Of a stretch of DNA of 64,000 nt, positions 8,336-17,100 are shown piece after piece. This stretch comes from CAYTWW01 sp043801855 (lineage in GTDB: Archaea; Nanobdellota; Nanobdellia; Woesearchaeales; GW2011-AR15), in assembly GCA_043801855.1 (NCBI GenBank), contig JAZDLQ010000103.1, forward strand, positions 1 through 64,000. Direction: 5' to 3'. The notes beneath the pieces are model-generated. The model was not told where the DNA came from, made no database searches, and worked only from the letters and a program-made list of their open reading frames with translations. Both the position numbers and the translations under genes were made by a program. Each line of letters starts with the position of its first letter. The stretch's first letter is position 1.

Positions 8336-9209
8336 CTTCGTCAAACACGATTGACTGCGGGCTGTCTATGACTTGAGCAGTTACTTCATATCCTCTATAT
8401 GCAGGTAGGCAGTGCATGAATATAGCGTTATGCTTTGCAAACTTCATAATTTTTTCATTTACCTGATAAGGCGAGAATATCTTCACACGCTCTGCTTTCT
8501 GCTCAGGCTTATGGTGATAGCTCATCCATGTGTCTGTTACAATAATATCTGCATGCATTGCTGCATCTTTAGGGTCATTTGTGATAATCACTTTTGAGCT
8601 TTGGTTTAGCGCAACTTGCGTTGCATCCATAATAACTTCTTTTTTTGGCTCATATTCGCTGCCAGACGGGCTTGCAACACTAATGTTGATTCCGGCCATA
8701 GCGCAGCCTTGAATAAGTGAATGTGTCACATTGTTGTTTCCGTCACCCAAAAATGCAAGCTTTAGGCCTTTAAGCTCTCCTTTTTTTTCTTTTATCGCCA
8801 TCAAATCAGCTAATATCTGGCATGGGTGCGAGAAATTAGTGAGCATATTGATTACCGGAACCCTTGAATTCTTTGCAAGTTCAATTATATCGCTATGCTC
8901 AAAAAGCCTTGCTGAAATTATATCAACATATCTTGAAGCGCATTTGGCAGTGTCATGTATTGTCTCTCCTTTTCCCATTGGTGATGTGCTTGTATCATAA
9001 TAGATTGCATGGCCGCCAAGCTTCATCATTCCTGTTTCAAAAGAGATTCTTGTCCGTAGCGACGGCTTTTGAAAAATCATAAGAAGGGTTTTTCTCTTCA
9101 GCGCTTTTCTGTATTCATCCGGGTTATTCTTTAGCTCGATTGATTTGTCAATTATACAAATCATTTCTTCAGGCGTGATGTCAGTAAGGTCAGTAAAGTC
9201 TCTTTTCAT
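8277..9209 (-). CDS. argF: Ornithine carbamoyltransferase
   Basis: 310 residues from the ATG at 9209, chosen because GGTGAT sits five bases before it; an in-frame ATG at 9218 is less likely. Carbamoyl phosphate-binding PSLRTRISFE, the HPCQ motif after MLTNFS, and the ornithine-loop HCLPAYRGYEV are all present, with an ENRMW end. The enzyme joins carbamoyl phosphate and ornithine to citrulline, or runs in reverse in catabolism. The usual D-x-W-x-S-M-G substrate motif reads DTWMSYHH here, so substrate choice deserves caution. An ornithine aminotransferase-like gene lies 1 kb away, suggesting an ornithine-centred pathway; no other arginine-biosynthesis genes are in the window. Confidence 0.9.
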   Translation of the reverse strand: MKRDFTDLTDITPEEMICIIDKSIELKNNPDEYRKALKRKTLLMIFQKPSLRTRISFETGMMKLGGHAIYYDTSTSPMGKGETIHDTAKCASRYVDIISARLFEHSDIIELAKNSRVPVINMLTNFSHPCQILADLMAIKEKKGELKGLKLAFLGDGNNNVTHSLIQGCAMAGINISVASPSGSEYEPKKEVIMDATQVALNQSSKVIITNDPKDAAMHADIIVTDTWMSYHHKPEQKAERVKIFSPYQVNEKIMKFAKHNAIFMHCLPAYRGYEVTAQVIDSPQSIVFDEAENRMWTEMAVMLFLLEKF

Positions 9210-9264
9210 AAAAATCACCGAATAAAAAAGATTATTTGGAAATTTTTAAAAGTTTGGTAAAAGA

Positions 9265-9804
9265 ATGAGATACTCCCAGAATAATTATAAATATAACGAT
9301 AGAATTCTTCTTTATATGACCTCTCTTGAAGATAAACTAGCTCAATTTATTAATCTTATAATTGATGAAGGAAGAGAATCCTTTCCTATTGAAGGCTATA
9401 ATTTGGCAATAGAGCATTGGCAATTGAAAGGTTATTGGAGAATTGATGCAAAAGATATCACAATGTTATATCATCCAGGAAAAGGCCCAAATAATAAATC
9501 ACTAGTAGAATACATGTTTGCCATTAGAAAAGAGGAAGATAAAATAGTGATTGCTAATTTCCATAGATTATCATATATAAAGAGACATGGGTACGGACGT
9601 GAATCACTAAGTGAAATTGAAAAGGCTGCATCAGTACTAGCTCATATTCGGAAAACTCCTGTTGAGATACGATTTAGAGTTTTCCAAGATGAAGTGCAAT
9701 TCTGGTTGGATAGTTTAGGATATCAATATCAAGGAGAGGTGCCCTCATATGTACTTAGTTTACCTTCTTTAAGAGTTTATATAAAAAAATTTAATTTCTT
9801 TTAA
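9265..9804 (+). CDS. Hypothetical protein, 179 residues
   Basis: A soluble, charged protein without recognisable domain. Notable stretches are ITMLYHPGKGPNNKSL and FRVFQDEVQFWLDSLGY. There is no signal peptide or membrane segment. A TTTTTAAAA box at 9243-9251 lies too close to 9265 for a standard spacing, so translation may begin at the next Met (9316, MTSLEDKLAQF) or the message may be leaderless from 9265. It is divergent from argF. Function unknown. Confidence 0.6.
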   Translation: MRYSQNNYKYNDRILLYMTSLEDKLAQFINLIIDEGRESFPIEGYNLAIEHWQLKGYWRIDAKDITMLYHPGKGPNNKSLVEYMFAIRKEEDKIVIANFHRLSYIKRHGYGRESLSEIEKAASVLAHIRKTPVEIRFRVFQDEVQFWLDSLGYQYQGEVPSYVLSLPSLRVYIKKFNFF

Positions 9805-9869
9805 AAAAAATAATAGAAAAATAAAAATTCTGCTTGGAAACTTGGATCCTAGAAAAGTGACCTAGTTAA

Positions 9870-10031
9870 CTAAAATTTCCTTTTTTTCTGGTAGCAATCT
9901 CTGCAAAAAACAGGTCTGCCATCAGTTGGTTTGAATGGAACTTCGCATTCGTTTCCGCACTCTGAGCATTGAGCTTTGTGCATTTCTCTTGGTCCAAAGT
10001 CTCTTCTTGGGCCTCTGTTAAAATTGTTCAT
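9870..10031 (-). CDS. Small CxxC zinc-ribbon protein, 53 residues
   Basis: The ATG at 10031 is preceded by the strong Shine-Dalgarno GGAGGAAAAAAG. The product has an Arg/Asn-rich start (NNFNRGPRRDFGP), then CSECGNECEVPFKPTDGRP and FCRDCYQKK: two CxxC knuckles that should bind one zinc. Similar tiny zinc-ribbon proteins are widespread in DPANN archaea and Patescibacteria and have been suspected of nucleic-acid binding; no function is established. The leader is about 60 bases from a TATA box at 10111-10122. Confidence 0.85.
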   Translation of the reverse strand: MNNFNRGPRRDFGPREMHKAQCSECGNECEVPFKPTDGRPVFCRDCYQKKRKF

Positions 10032-10110
10032 CTTTTTTCCTCCTTAAAAAAACACAAAAAATTCCGTACAATTTCAGGTCTCTTCTATGTTTTCATTGAT
10101 GAAATTTATA

Positions 10111-10122
10111 CTAGTATATAAA
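10111..10122 (-). promoter_or_regulatory. TATA box for the zinc-ribbon gene
   Basis: On the minus strand TTTATATACTAG lies about 80 bases before the ATG at 10031. It fits an archaeal TATA box followed by a leader that carries the Shine-Dalgarno. Confidence 0.5.
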
Positions 10123-10185
10123 CATATAGGTAATATTTAGTCGATTTTGATGAATCATACTATTTTTGGATAAAACGAAAAAAAC

Positions 10186-10200
10186 CGATTGCTATAAATA
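10186..10200 (+). promoter_or_regulatory. BRE/TATA promoter of the aminotransferase gene
   Basis: CCGATTG followed by CTATAAATA, with the TATA box about 32 bases before the ATG at 10232. The same arrangement, differing by one base, recurs at 34936-34951 before the glycan locus. Confidence 0.6.
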
Positions 10201-10231
10201 ATTCCAAATATTTTATGTAATCGTGATACAT

Positions 10232-11512
10232 ATGGCTAATAATCATTCCAAAGGACATAACTACAGCCCGCTTGGGCCAAAAAGTGCTGCAATAATTGAG
10301 AGAATTAACAAGCACAGTGCAACTAACTATTTGCCTTATCCATTTGTCGTTGAAAAGGCAGAGGGTGCATGGCTAATTGATCCTGACGGTAATAAGGCTC
10401 TTGACTTTTTATCAGCATATTCAGCTGTTCTAACACACAGGCATAAGGGGGTAATTGAAGCAGTTGAAAGAGAAATGAAAGAAGGAAGTGACCTTGTCAG
10501 CAGAGCAGTTTACTCATCTAGATTTGCTGATTTTACAGATAAGATTCATGAAGTTACAGGATATGATAGAGTCCTTCCGAAAAGTGATGGCGGCTCAGCC
10601 ACTGATTCAGCAATAAGCGGCCTGCTCATGCACGGATTTGTCAGAGGAATTAAAAATCCTGAAGTAATACTTACAAAAGATTATTTTCATGGAAGATCAT
10701 GGGTTTTTGCATCAAATGCGCTCTTTGACCCTGACCAGAGTTATAGGAGGATTCCAAAGGCTCCAGGCATTGTCGTTGTCGATGATAATATTGATGCGAT
10801 AAAAGCAGCAGTAAATGATAACACAATTGGCATTTTTATTGAAACGCATAAAGGTGAAGGAGGGCCTCTTTTTTCAAATAAGAATTATTTTTTAGCAATA
10901 AAAACACTTGCTAAAAATCGCAATCTCTTTTTTGGCTGCGATGAGATTCAAACAGGCCTTGGGCGATGCGGTTATATTATGGCTTGGCAGGAATATGGGG
11001 AAGTTGCAAGGCCTGATTTTGTAACCTTAGGAAAAGCCCTTGGCGGTGGAATTATTCCGGTAAGTGCAGTAGTTGGTAATGAAGAATTCATGAAGATTTT
11101 TACACCAGGAAGCGATGGAAGCACATTCGGCGGCTACCCTATTGCATGCGCTGCAGCAGTTGCATCACTTAATTATATTGTATCAGAAAATATCCCTAAA
11201 AAATCACTCGAGCTTGGAGATTATTTTGTAAAAAAGCTAAAAGCAATACCAAATATTAATGTCGAAAACAGGGGACTATTGATAAGAGTTGAGATAAAAG
11301 GCATTGACACAGCAAAATATGTTTGTTTAGAGATGCTTGTTGGAAAAAATAGGAATCCAAGAGTGTTTATGAAAGCTGGACATAATGACCCAATAAAAAA
11401 AGTTGCATATACAAGAATAGCGCCGCCGCCTGGCGCCATGACAAAAGAGTTGATTGATGAAGCAGTTGAAAAGACGATTGCGCCAATACTGAAGGATGCA
11501 GGAAAGTTTTAA
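10232..11512 (+). CDS. Class III aminotransferase, ornithine--oxo-acid transaminase-like
   Basis: 426 residues from the ATG at 10232, preferred over the GTG at 10223 because that GTGAT reads as the Shine-Dalgarno. Fold-type I PLP enzyme: FLSAYSAVLTHRHKGVI near the N-terminus is the ornithine aminotransferase form, DYFHGRSW the cofactor region, CDEIQTGLGR the Asp-containing motif, and TLGKALGGGIIPVSAV holds the Schiff-base lysine. GSTFGGYPIACAAAVA completes the active site. It probably moves the delta-amino group of ornithine to 2-oxoglutarate, but class III enzymes vary (acetylornithine, GABA or lysine are alternatives). The neighbouring argF supports ornithine. Confidence 0.82.
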   Translation: MANNHSKGHNYSPLGPKSAAIIERINKHSATNYLPYPFVVEKAEGAWLIDPDGNKALDFLSAYSAVLTHRHKGVIEAVEREMKEGSDLVSRAVYSSRFADFTDKIHEVTGYDRVLPKSDGGSATDSAISGLLMHGFVRGIKNPEVILTKDYFHGRSWVFASNALFDPDQSYRRIPKAPGIVVVDDNIDAIKAAVNDNTIGIFIETHKGEGGPLFSNKNYFLAIKTLAKNRNLFFGCDEIQTGLGRCGYIMAWQEYGEVARPDFVTLGKALGGGIIPVSAVVGNEEFMKIFTPGSDGSTFGGYPIACAAAVASLNYIVSENIPKKSLELGDYFVKKLKAIPNINVENRGLLIRVEIKGIDTAKYVCLEMLVGKNRNPRVFMKAGHNDPIKKVAYTRIAPPPGAMTKELIDEAVEKTIAPILKDAGKF

Positions 11513-11523
11513 ACACAATTTCC

Positions 11524-12723
11524 TCAAATATCAAATTCAATATAATATCCATACCTGTCAATTCCAGTAACAAAATCATTAACACTAGTCGTATTGGCAG
11601 ATTTGTCAGAAAGTACCTTTAACACTTCTTTAAATTCTATACTATTAACAAGCCTTGGCTTAAAACCTGAGGCAGCATTATCGCTTTTGAAAGGATAGAG
11701 TCTAAGAAATATCTTTTCAGAATTGTTTTGGCTTTGAATGATAAGCCTTGTAATAAAAGAATATGGAAACCCGCTCATAGATGAGTATCTTCCAATAGAA
11801 TTAAAAAAGAAATTTCCGATTCCATACACAACATATGTGTCGTTGAAAAAATCTACTTGCTGGAGAGTATGCGAGCCATGGCCTATAATAAGATTAACAT
11901 CACTGCTTTTTGTTATTTGCGTTGCAAGCTGCTTTTGGCGCTGGCTCATCCACTCGTAATCTTCTCCCCAATGTATTAGTAGAATAATAAATGATTCAGG
12001 TTCTTTTTTTCTTATTTGCCTTATGTTTTCCCAAAGAGCAGAATCGTCAATGCTAAGCACGCCTGCCTTATTCTTCTTTGCGTAAAAATTATATTTTTGC
12101 TCATAACTTGTTCTGTTATCAAAAGCTGAAAACACGAAAATTTTTCTTGTTTTGCCGTTACTTGAAATATCTATATTTAGCGGTTCTGCAGCGTCAATGC
12201 TGCTAAATCCGGCGCCAAAAAGCGATATTTTTGCTTGTCCCAGGTTACGTAAAGTGTCTTTTAGGCCTTCCTCTTTAAAATCCATCATGTGGTTGTTTGC
12301 TAAGGACACAGCACTAATTTTGTATTTTTTAAATATATACGGCGTAACTTGCGGATTATCGCTCTCAACAAAGCTTTTATTATTTCCATAAGGCGATTCC
12401 TTAAGTGTTGTAATTGGCGCTTCAAGATTTGCAATTGAATAATCTGATTCATTAAGCAGCAGGCTGAAATTTTCAAAAATTTTGGAAAAGAATAGTGAAA
12501 ACTCTTTTTCATTGCAATCTATTATAGAGCGGCTTTCACAGTAATCTCTAAAGCTTGTATCTCCTAAAATTAGGATTGAATATTGACTATTGCCTAATTG
12601 ATTTTTATTACAGCTTTCTTCCTGCCAGGCCTTTTTTCCAAGAGAAATTACTAGAATTATTAGTACAATTGTTGCAATTGCATAAATAATTGTAAAACAA
12701 ACAATCTTTCTTTTTTTTTTCAT
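11524..12723 (-). CDS. capA: CapA family protein, membrane-anchored
   Basis: 399 residues from the ATG at 12723 (a TTG at 12741 would add six). A basic N-terminus and one hydrophobic helix (about 5-30) anchor or export the protein. The rest is the CapA/PGA_cap metallophosphatase-like domain: ILGDTSFRDYCESR, NLEAPITT, SLANNHMMDF, LLIHWGEDYEW and NLIIGHGSHTLQ, ending with YGIGNFFFNS. In bacilli CapA takes part in poly-gamma-glutamate capsule synthesis or export; in archaea the substrate is unknown. It sits next to the structured intergenic element at 12762-12939, which would be its 5' leader if transcription starts upstream. Confidence 0.85.
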   Translation of the reverse strand: MKKKRKIVCFTIIYAIATIVLIILVISLGKKAWQEESCNKNQLGNSQYSILILGDTSFRDYCESRSIIDCNEKEFSLFFSKIFENFSLLLNESDYSIANLEAPITTLKESPYGNNKSFVESDNPQVTPYIFKKYKISAVSLANNHMMDFKEEGLKDTLRNLGQAKISLFGAGFSSIDAAEPLNIDISSNGKTRKIFVFSAFDNRTSYEQKYNFYAKKNKAGVLSIDDSALWENIRQIRKKEPESFIILLIHWGEDYEWMSQRQKQLATQITKSSDVNLIIGHGSHTLQQVDFFNDTYVVYGIGNFFFNSIGRYSSMSGFPYSFITRLIIQSQNNSEKIFLRLYPFKSDNAASGFKPRLVNSIEFKEVLKVLSDKSANTTSVNDFVTGIDRYGYYIEFDI

Positions 12724-12761
12724 CAAAAAAGAAAAAGCCAAATGTAGTTATTAAACTTATT

Positions 12762-12939
12762 AAATTGCACAGCCAGAAATCCAGATACTTAAGTATACTG
12801 GATGAATGGCTGCGCTTGGCAGTGCAATTTGCTGAAGTCCGAGCAGCGAATCCCCACCATTAATTGAAAATAAATATATTTTCAATTTGCTAAAAATGCG
12901 TCCATTTTTATCATATGGTAGGGGAGAGCCTCGGACTTC
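12762..12939. ncRNA. Candidate structured RNA or complex inverted-repeat element
   Basis: Two modules fill this non-coding gap. Module 1: AAATTGCAC (12762-12770) pairs with GTGCAATTT (12822-12830), enclosing AGCCA/TGGCT and ATCCAG/CTGGAT. Module 2: GAAGTCCGAG (12834-12843) pairs with CTCGGACTTC (12930-12939); inside, TCCCCACCAT (12851-12860) pairs with 12915-12925 with one bulge; inside that are hairpins ATTGAAAATA/TATTTTCAAT (12863-12886) and TAAAAATG/CATTTTTA (12891-12910). The layout is a closed multibranch structure. I do not recognise it as RNase P, SRP or a tRNA. On the minus strand it would be the capA leader. Strand and transcription are not shown by the sequence. Confidence 0.5.
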
Positions 12940-13010
12940 ATTCAAATTTTTAAAAATGAACTTCTTGACTCATTTTTTTATTAATTAGTCACTTATTATT
13001 AGTAAAAAAA

Positions 13011-13020
13011 GTTTATATAA
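13011..13020 (+). promoter_or_regulatory. TATA box upstream of the surface-protein locus
   Basis: GTTTATATAA lies in a T/A-rich gap after the structured element. Transcription would start near 13045, leaving a leader of about 290 bases before the TTG start codon, unlike the leaderless genes elsewhere in the window. Confidence 0.5.
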
Positions 13021-13044
13021 CTCAACCTAATAATTTTTATCTTA

Positions 13045-13333
13045 TTTAATTAAAGTGGGAGGAGTTAAACATAGAATTTCATAGTATAGACAGTTTTTCG
13101 GTAATTAGCAGTATAGAGAAGATTGCAAAAACCCTGCAAACTTCTAATATAGCAAATGGACAAATTCCTTTGCTATTAGGAAAAGCGCATTTTTCGCGCT
13201 TTGAGTATAGAGCACTTTGCATCGTGTTTTTAACGTCGAGAGAGCCTTTGCTCTTTTTAAAAATCGCACTTTTTGCAAAGTTCTCTATAAATTTCTTTAA
13301 TAATAATTTTTATATATCTAAGAGGTGTGGAGC
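13045..13333 (+). promoter_or_regulatory. Long structured leader of the giant surface-protein gene
   Basis: Hairpins: ATAGCAAA (13149-13156) with TTTGCTAT (13169-13176); AAAGCGC (13182-13188) with GCGCTTT (13196-13202); and a long stem joining AGAG plus ACTTTGCA (13209-13221) with TGCAAAGT plus CTCT (13274-13286), enclosing AGAGC/GCTCT (13241-13254). A free-standing Shine-Dalgarno-like GGGAGGAG lies at 13058-13065. Regulation of the downstream gene by this leader is inference. Confidence 0.4.
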
Positions 13334-13849
13334 TTGAAAAAAACAATGTTTGTAGCTTTAGCTGCCTTTCTTTTGGCAGCATTATTTGCAAATGCAGAAG
13401 TATTAATTGTTAGCCTAAATAAGGGAGAGTATTCGGCCGGTGAATCTGTCCTCATATCAGGCTATACTTTTGATGACAATCTGAATGCAAAATCAGACAG
13501 CACTGTTACAATTTATCTTAATGATACTCTACTCTATGAAGGCCTTCCCGCATCAGATGGATTATTCAACCACACCATAATAAACATCTCTGTCGGAAGC
13601 TACAAAGTTACTGCAAACACAAGTGACTCTACGCAGGTTTTAACATTTGAAGCTACTGCAGCAGCTCTTACTCCATCTTACATAATTATTGCATCTTCAT
13701 TAAATGTCCCGTACACAAATCCGCTAGTCAATTTTACAGTCCAAAAATATTTAGGAGACACGCTGACAAGCGACTCTTACACATACAATATATATTACTC
13801 AAACGGAACACTATTTAATTCATCAACCTATACAAGCGGCTCTTCTTAA
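13334..13849 (+). CDS. Giant surface protein, N-terminal part up to an in-frame TAA
   Basis: Start chosen at TTG 13334 because GAGGTG lies seven bases before it; GTG 13325 and ATG 13346 are in frame. It encodes a signal peptide (KKTMFVALAAFLLAALFANA) followed by an Ig/macroglobulin-like domain (KGEYSAGESVLISGYTFDD). The frame ends at TAA 13847-13849 after YTSGSS, in the middle of a beta-sandwich repeat. The same frame reopens at once with IIRLPGEAGFYNIIIDGKKA and stays open to 23485, so this is the first 171 residues of one very large gene. It may be a nonsense mutation, an assembly error, or a regulated readthrough point. Confidence 0.85.
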   Translation: MKKTMFVALAAFLLAALFANAEVLIVSLNKGEYSAGESVLISGYTFDDNLNAKSDSTVTIYLNDTLLYEGLPASDGLFNHTIINISVGSYKVTANTSDSTQVLTFEATAAALTPSYIIIASSLNVPYTNPLVNFTVQKYLGDTLTSDSYTYNIYYSNGTLFNSSTYTSGSS

Positions 13850-14197
13850 ATAATCAGGCTTCCGGGTGAAGCAGGATTCTACAATATAATAATAGACGGC
13901 AAAAAAGCATTTAGCGTTAATGTTGCAAAGTTTGACCTGAAATATAAAATCACAGATAAGACAGGAACCCAGAAAACGACATTCAAGCCAAATGGCGTTG
14001 CTTATTTTGAAGTAGAGGGCTATTCAAATGGCCAAAAAATAACAAACGCAACTGTTACTGCTAAAGTTACTGACCCAACTGGAACAATAAATACTGTTAC
14101 ATTTGTTGATACAAGCGGCTTATATAAGGGAAACACAAATGTCACCCAGACAACCCCAATCCAACTTAGGGCAGGAGATTATGTAGCTGAATTTATT

Positions 14198-17100
14198 ATG
14201 AAAGATTCTTCAAATAATGAGCAGACTATCAAAGGATATTTTACAGTTATGGGGCTTGATGTATCAGTTAAGCTAATTGAAAAGAGGCCTTATCCGACAG
14301 GTGATATCGCAGAGTTTGATATCACAGTTAAAAATCTTGAGACAGGAGCGCTATTAACACATAATAGTACATTATATTTAGTTGAAATAGAAAGCAATGG
14401 TAAATTATATGATACAACTACAGCAGTAATTGCTGAGAATTCCGATACAACTAAAACATCTCTTTTGACGTTTCTGGTTCCGAATTTTGCCGACGGAAAT
14501 TATTTCCTGAAAATAAAAGCAACAAATGGAGGGAAAGTAGGAAAAGGAACTGAATTTATTGAAATATCCAATACTGAAATCTATGCAGAATTATCAGATA
14601 ATTTTGGAAATTACAGAAACCAGTTTAAGCCGGGAGAACTTGCAAAAATAACTGTTAGCTCTAATGTTAACCTGTCTTATGTCAACCTGAGTGTTTACGA
14701 TAAAGGCAATAATATCAAGTCAACTGCCAATGCAACAGCAAGCGCTGCAGGTGCGTCAATAACATTTAATGTTCCTGTAGCCCAGGACGGCTATTATGCG
14801 GAATTGACAATTATTACGCAGTCAGGCTCATCCGTTAAACGCCAGGTATGGTTTACCGTGCAGAACTATTTTTCATTTTTAGACGTAAAAGATTTGAATA
14901 ATAATCACAGGTTTGTTAACCAGCAGGGCTCTGAATTTTTAGCAGAGATAAATGTTGTTGACATAACATCAGGCCAGAATGTTGATGTATCAAGCTTCAC
15001 ATTTAAGATTAACAAAATAGTGAATGAAGAAACAAACGCAGAGTATACTAATTTTAAAGCAACAAGAAATACAACTTATACTGACGCGTCAACAGGCAGA
15101 GTAACTTATAATGTAATTCCTCCATCTCTTCCAAACGGAATATATAGAATTGAATATACTATTGTGAATACTCTTGGCGAATCTTTCTCAGGCAATGGCT
15201 GGTTTGGAATTTCAGCTTTTGGCGTGACAGTCAGTACATATGATTCGACAGGACAGCAGAAAAGAGGATTTGCTGCCGGAAGCAATATTAATGTTTCAGT
15301 AACACTATCTAATTCGTATAACGGGACAGCAACAATAGTCAGGGAATTTTTTTCTGATGTTACATTCAATGTTTTAAATGGAAACGGCTCGGCTGTTCTC
15401 AATGCATCATCAGGCCAGATTCCAAGCCAATCAGGATTTTATGGCTTTGGAGTTGAAGTAGAAAATACAGATGGCAACAAGGGATATGGTGAAGGTTTTT
15501 TTGAAATAAAAAGCTTAAATTTTAAAAGCATAACAGCAAGAAGCAATGCAAAGTTTGCATCAAATGCATTAATTATTGCTGATATTGTGATGGAAAAAGC
15601 AGGGGAGCTTGTTAATGAGACCAACGCCACATTATCACGGCTTGTTCGGCAAAGAGACGGTGCAGCATTATCTGCTTCTTCACTTTCATCATTATCTGAT
15701 TCATTTGGCAGATCAACCATAAACATTACTGCAAGCAGCCTTGAAAAGGGATTTTATTTTGCAGAATTAAAGGCAGTTAAGGGAACTGATACAACTTACG
15801 GAGGATTCGGTTTTGAAGTAGTTGAAGATAAAGTATCCATAACATTAAGCGACACAGACAGGATTTTTTCCCAGACTGAAAACATTGAAATTAGTGTTCT
15901 TGTGACATATCAGAATGACACGCCTAAAAATAATGTAACAGTCAATTTAACATCGTTTTTAAATTTTAATACTTGGTCAACAGTTGCAGTAAATAAGCAG
16001 GCAACAACCTCAACTAGCGGCGTTGCAACATTCAGCGTATCCGCTGCAAACTATAACCCGGCCAGGTATGCGCCTGTTATTAATATTCCAGGCATGGCAA
16101 ATGCAATTGTAGGGTTTGGAAACAGTGAATTTGAGGTTAAGCCTTTTTCAACAACAATTGTTTTTTCAGAAGGAAAAGATTATTTTGACACAGATGATAC
16201 TATCACGATTAACGTTAGTGTCACAGGATCAGTCACTGTTAGTGCTGTTGTTACTGATAAAGCAGGAAATGCTGTTAATGTTGATTATTCTTATTCCAAC
16301 AATGTATTAACACTTAATAATGACCTTGATCCAGGAGAGTATTTTGTTGAAGTGACAATTACCCAGAGCACAAGTACAGTATCAAAGACGCTTTGGTTCC
16401 AGGTTATTTCACCGGAAATACATCTTCAGCCTTTGCCAAATCCAAATTACCAGGAAACAGATACAATTAATTTTGATTACACTGTTTTTACAATAAGCTC
16501 TAACGGCTGGGCTCTTGCTAATGCAACAGTTAATATTACAGCAATAAAGAACTTATGGCAGGGAACAGAGGAAGAAGTCGGTGTCTTATTTAATGCAACA
16601 GAAGAAGACTCTTATGCATTTGATTTAACCTCTTACGCACTTGAAAAAGGAGATTACCTTCTTGTATTTGAAGTAATAGGAAATCCAAATTTTGAAAACA
16701 CGCTTTACTTTAGGATATCAAAAGACGTTTCATTTAGTGCAAGTTCTAATGTGGCTTCAAATAATGTCTCAATTAATGTGACAACAACAGGATTTGGTTC
16801 TCCGCAGATTTTACTTGAAGGATACACTAATTTTGAATCATTCACTTATACATTAGTTGGAGGAACTCCTGTCTCAGCAGCAAATGCTCTGCTTAGCCTA
16901 AATGGGCTTTCAAACGGCTTTTATCAGGCAAATATTAAAGTCACTGATGGAGCAGAAAACTATTATTTCAATACATTCTTTGATGTAAGGGTAAAAGATG
17001 TAACAATTGATGCTCCGGGAGAAGCCTTTGTTGGCGAGCCAGTACAGTTTAACATAACAGCAACTAGTGCCGGAGTATTCTGGGTGATTGACCCGTTCAC

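Noticed and set aside
12762..12939. RNase P RNA, SRP RNA or a split tRNA as identity of the structured element
   Set aside because: The conserved RNase P core, the SRP GGAAG-type loop and any T-loop GTTCRANTC pattern are all missing.
12760..12945. 61-codon minus-strand open frame
   Set aside because: It coincides with the nested inverted repeats; the peptide has no recognisable features and the pairing explains the sequence.
13847..13849. Recoding of TAA as a sense codon
   Set aside because: Most genes in the window end in TAA at sensible positions, so genome-wide reassignment is excluded; only a local event or error is possible.
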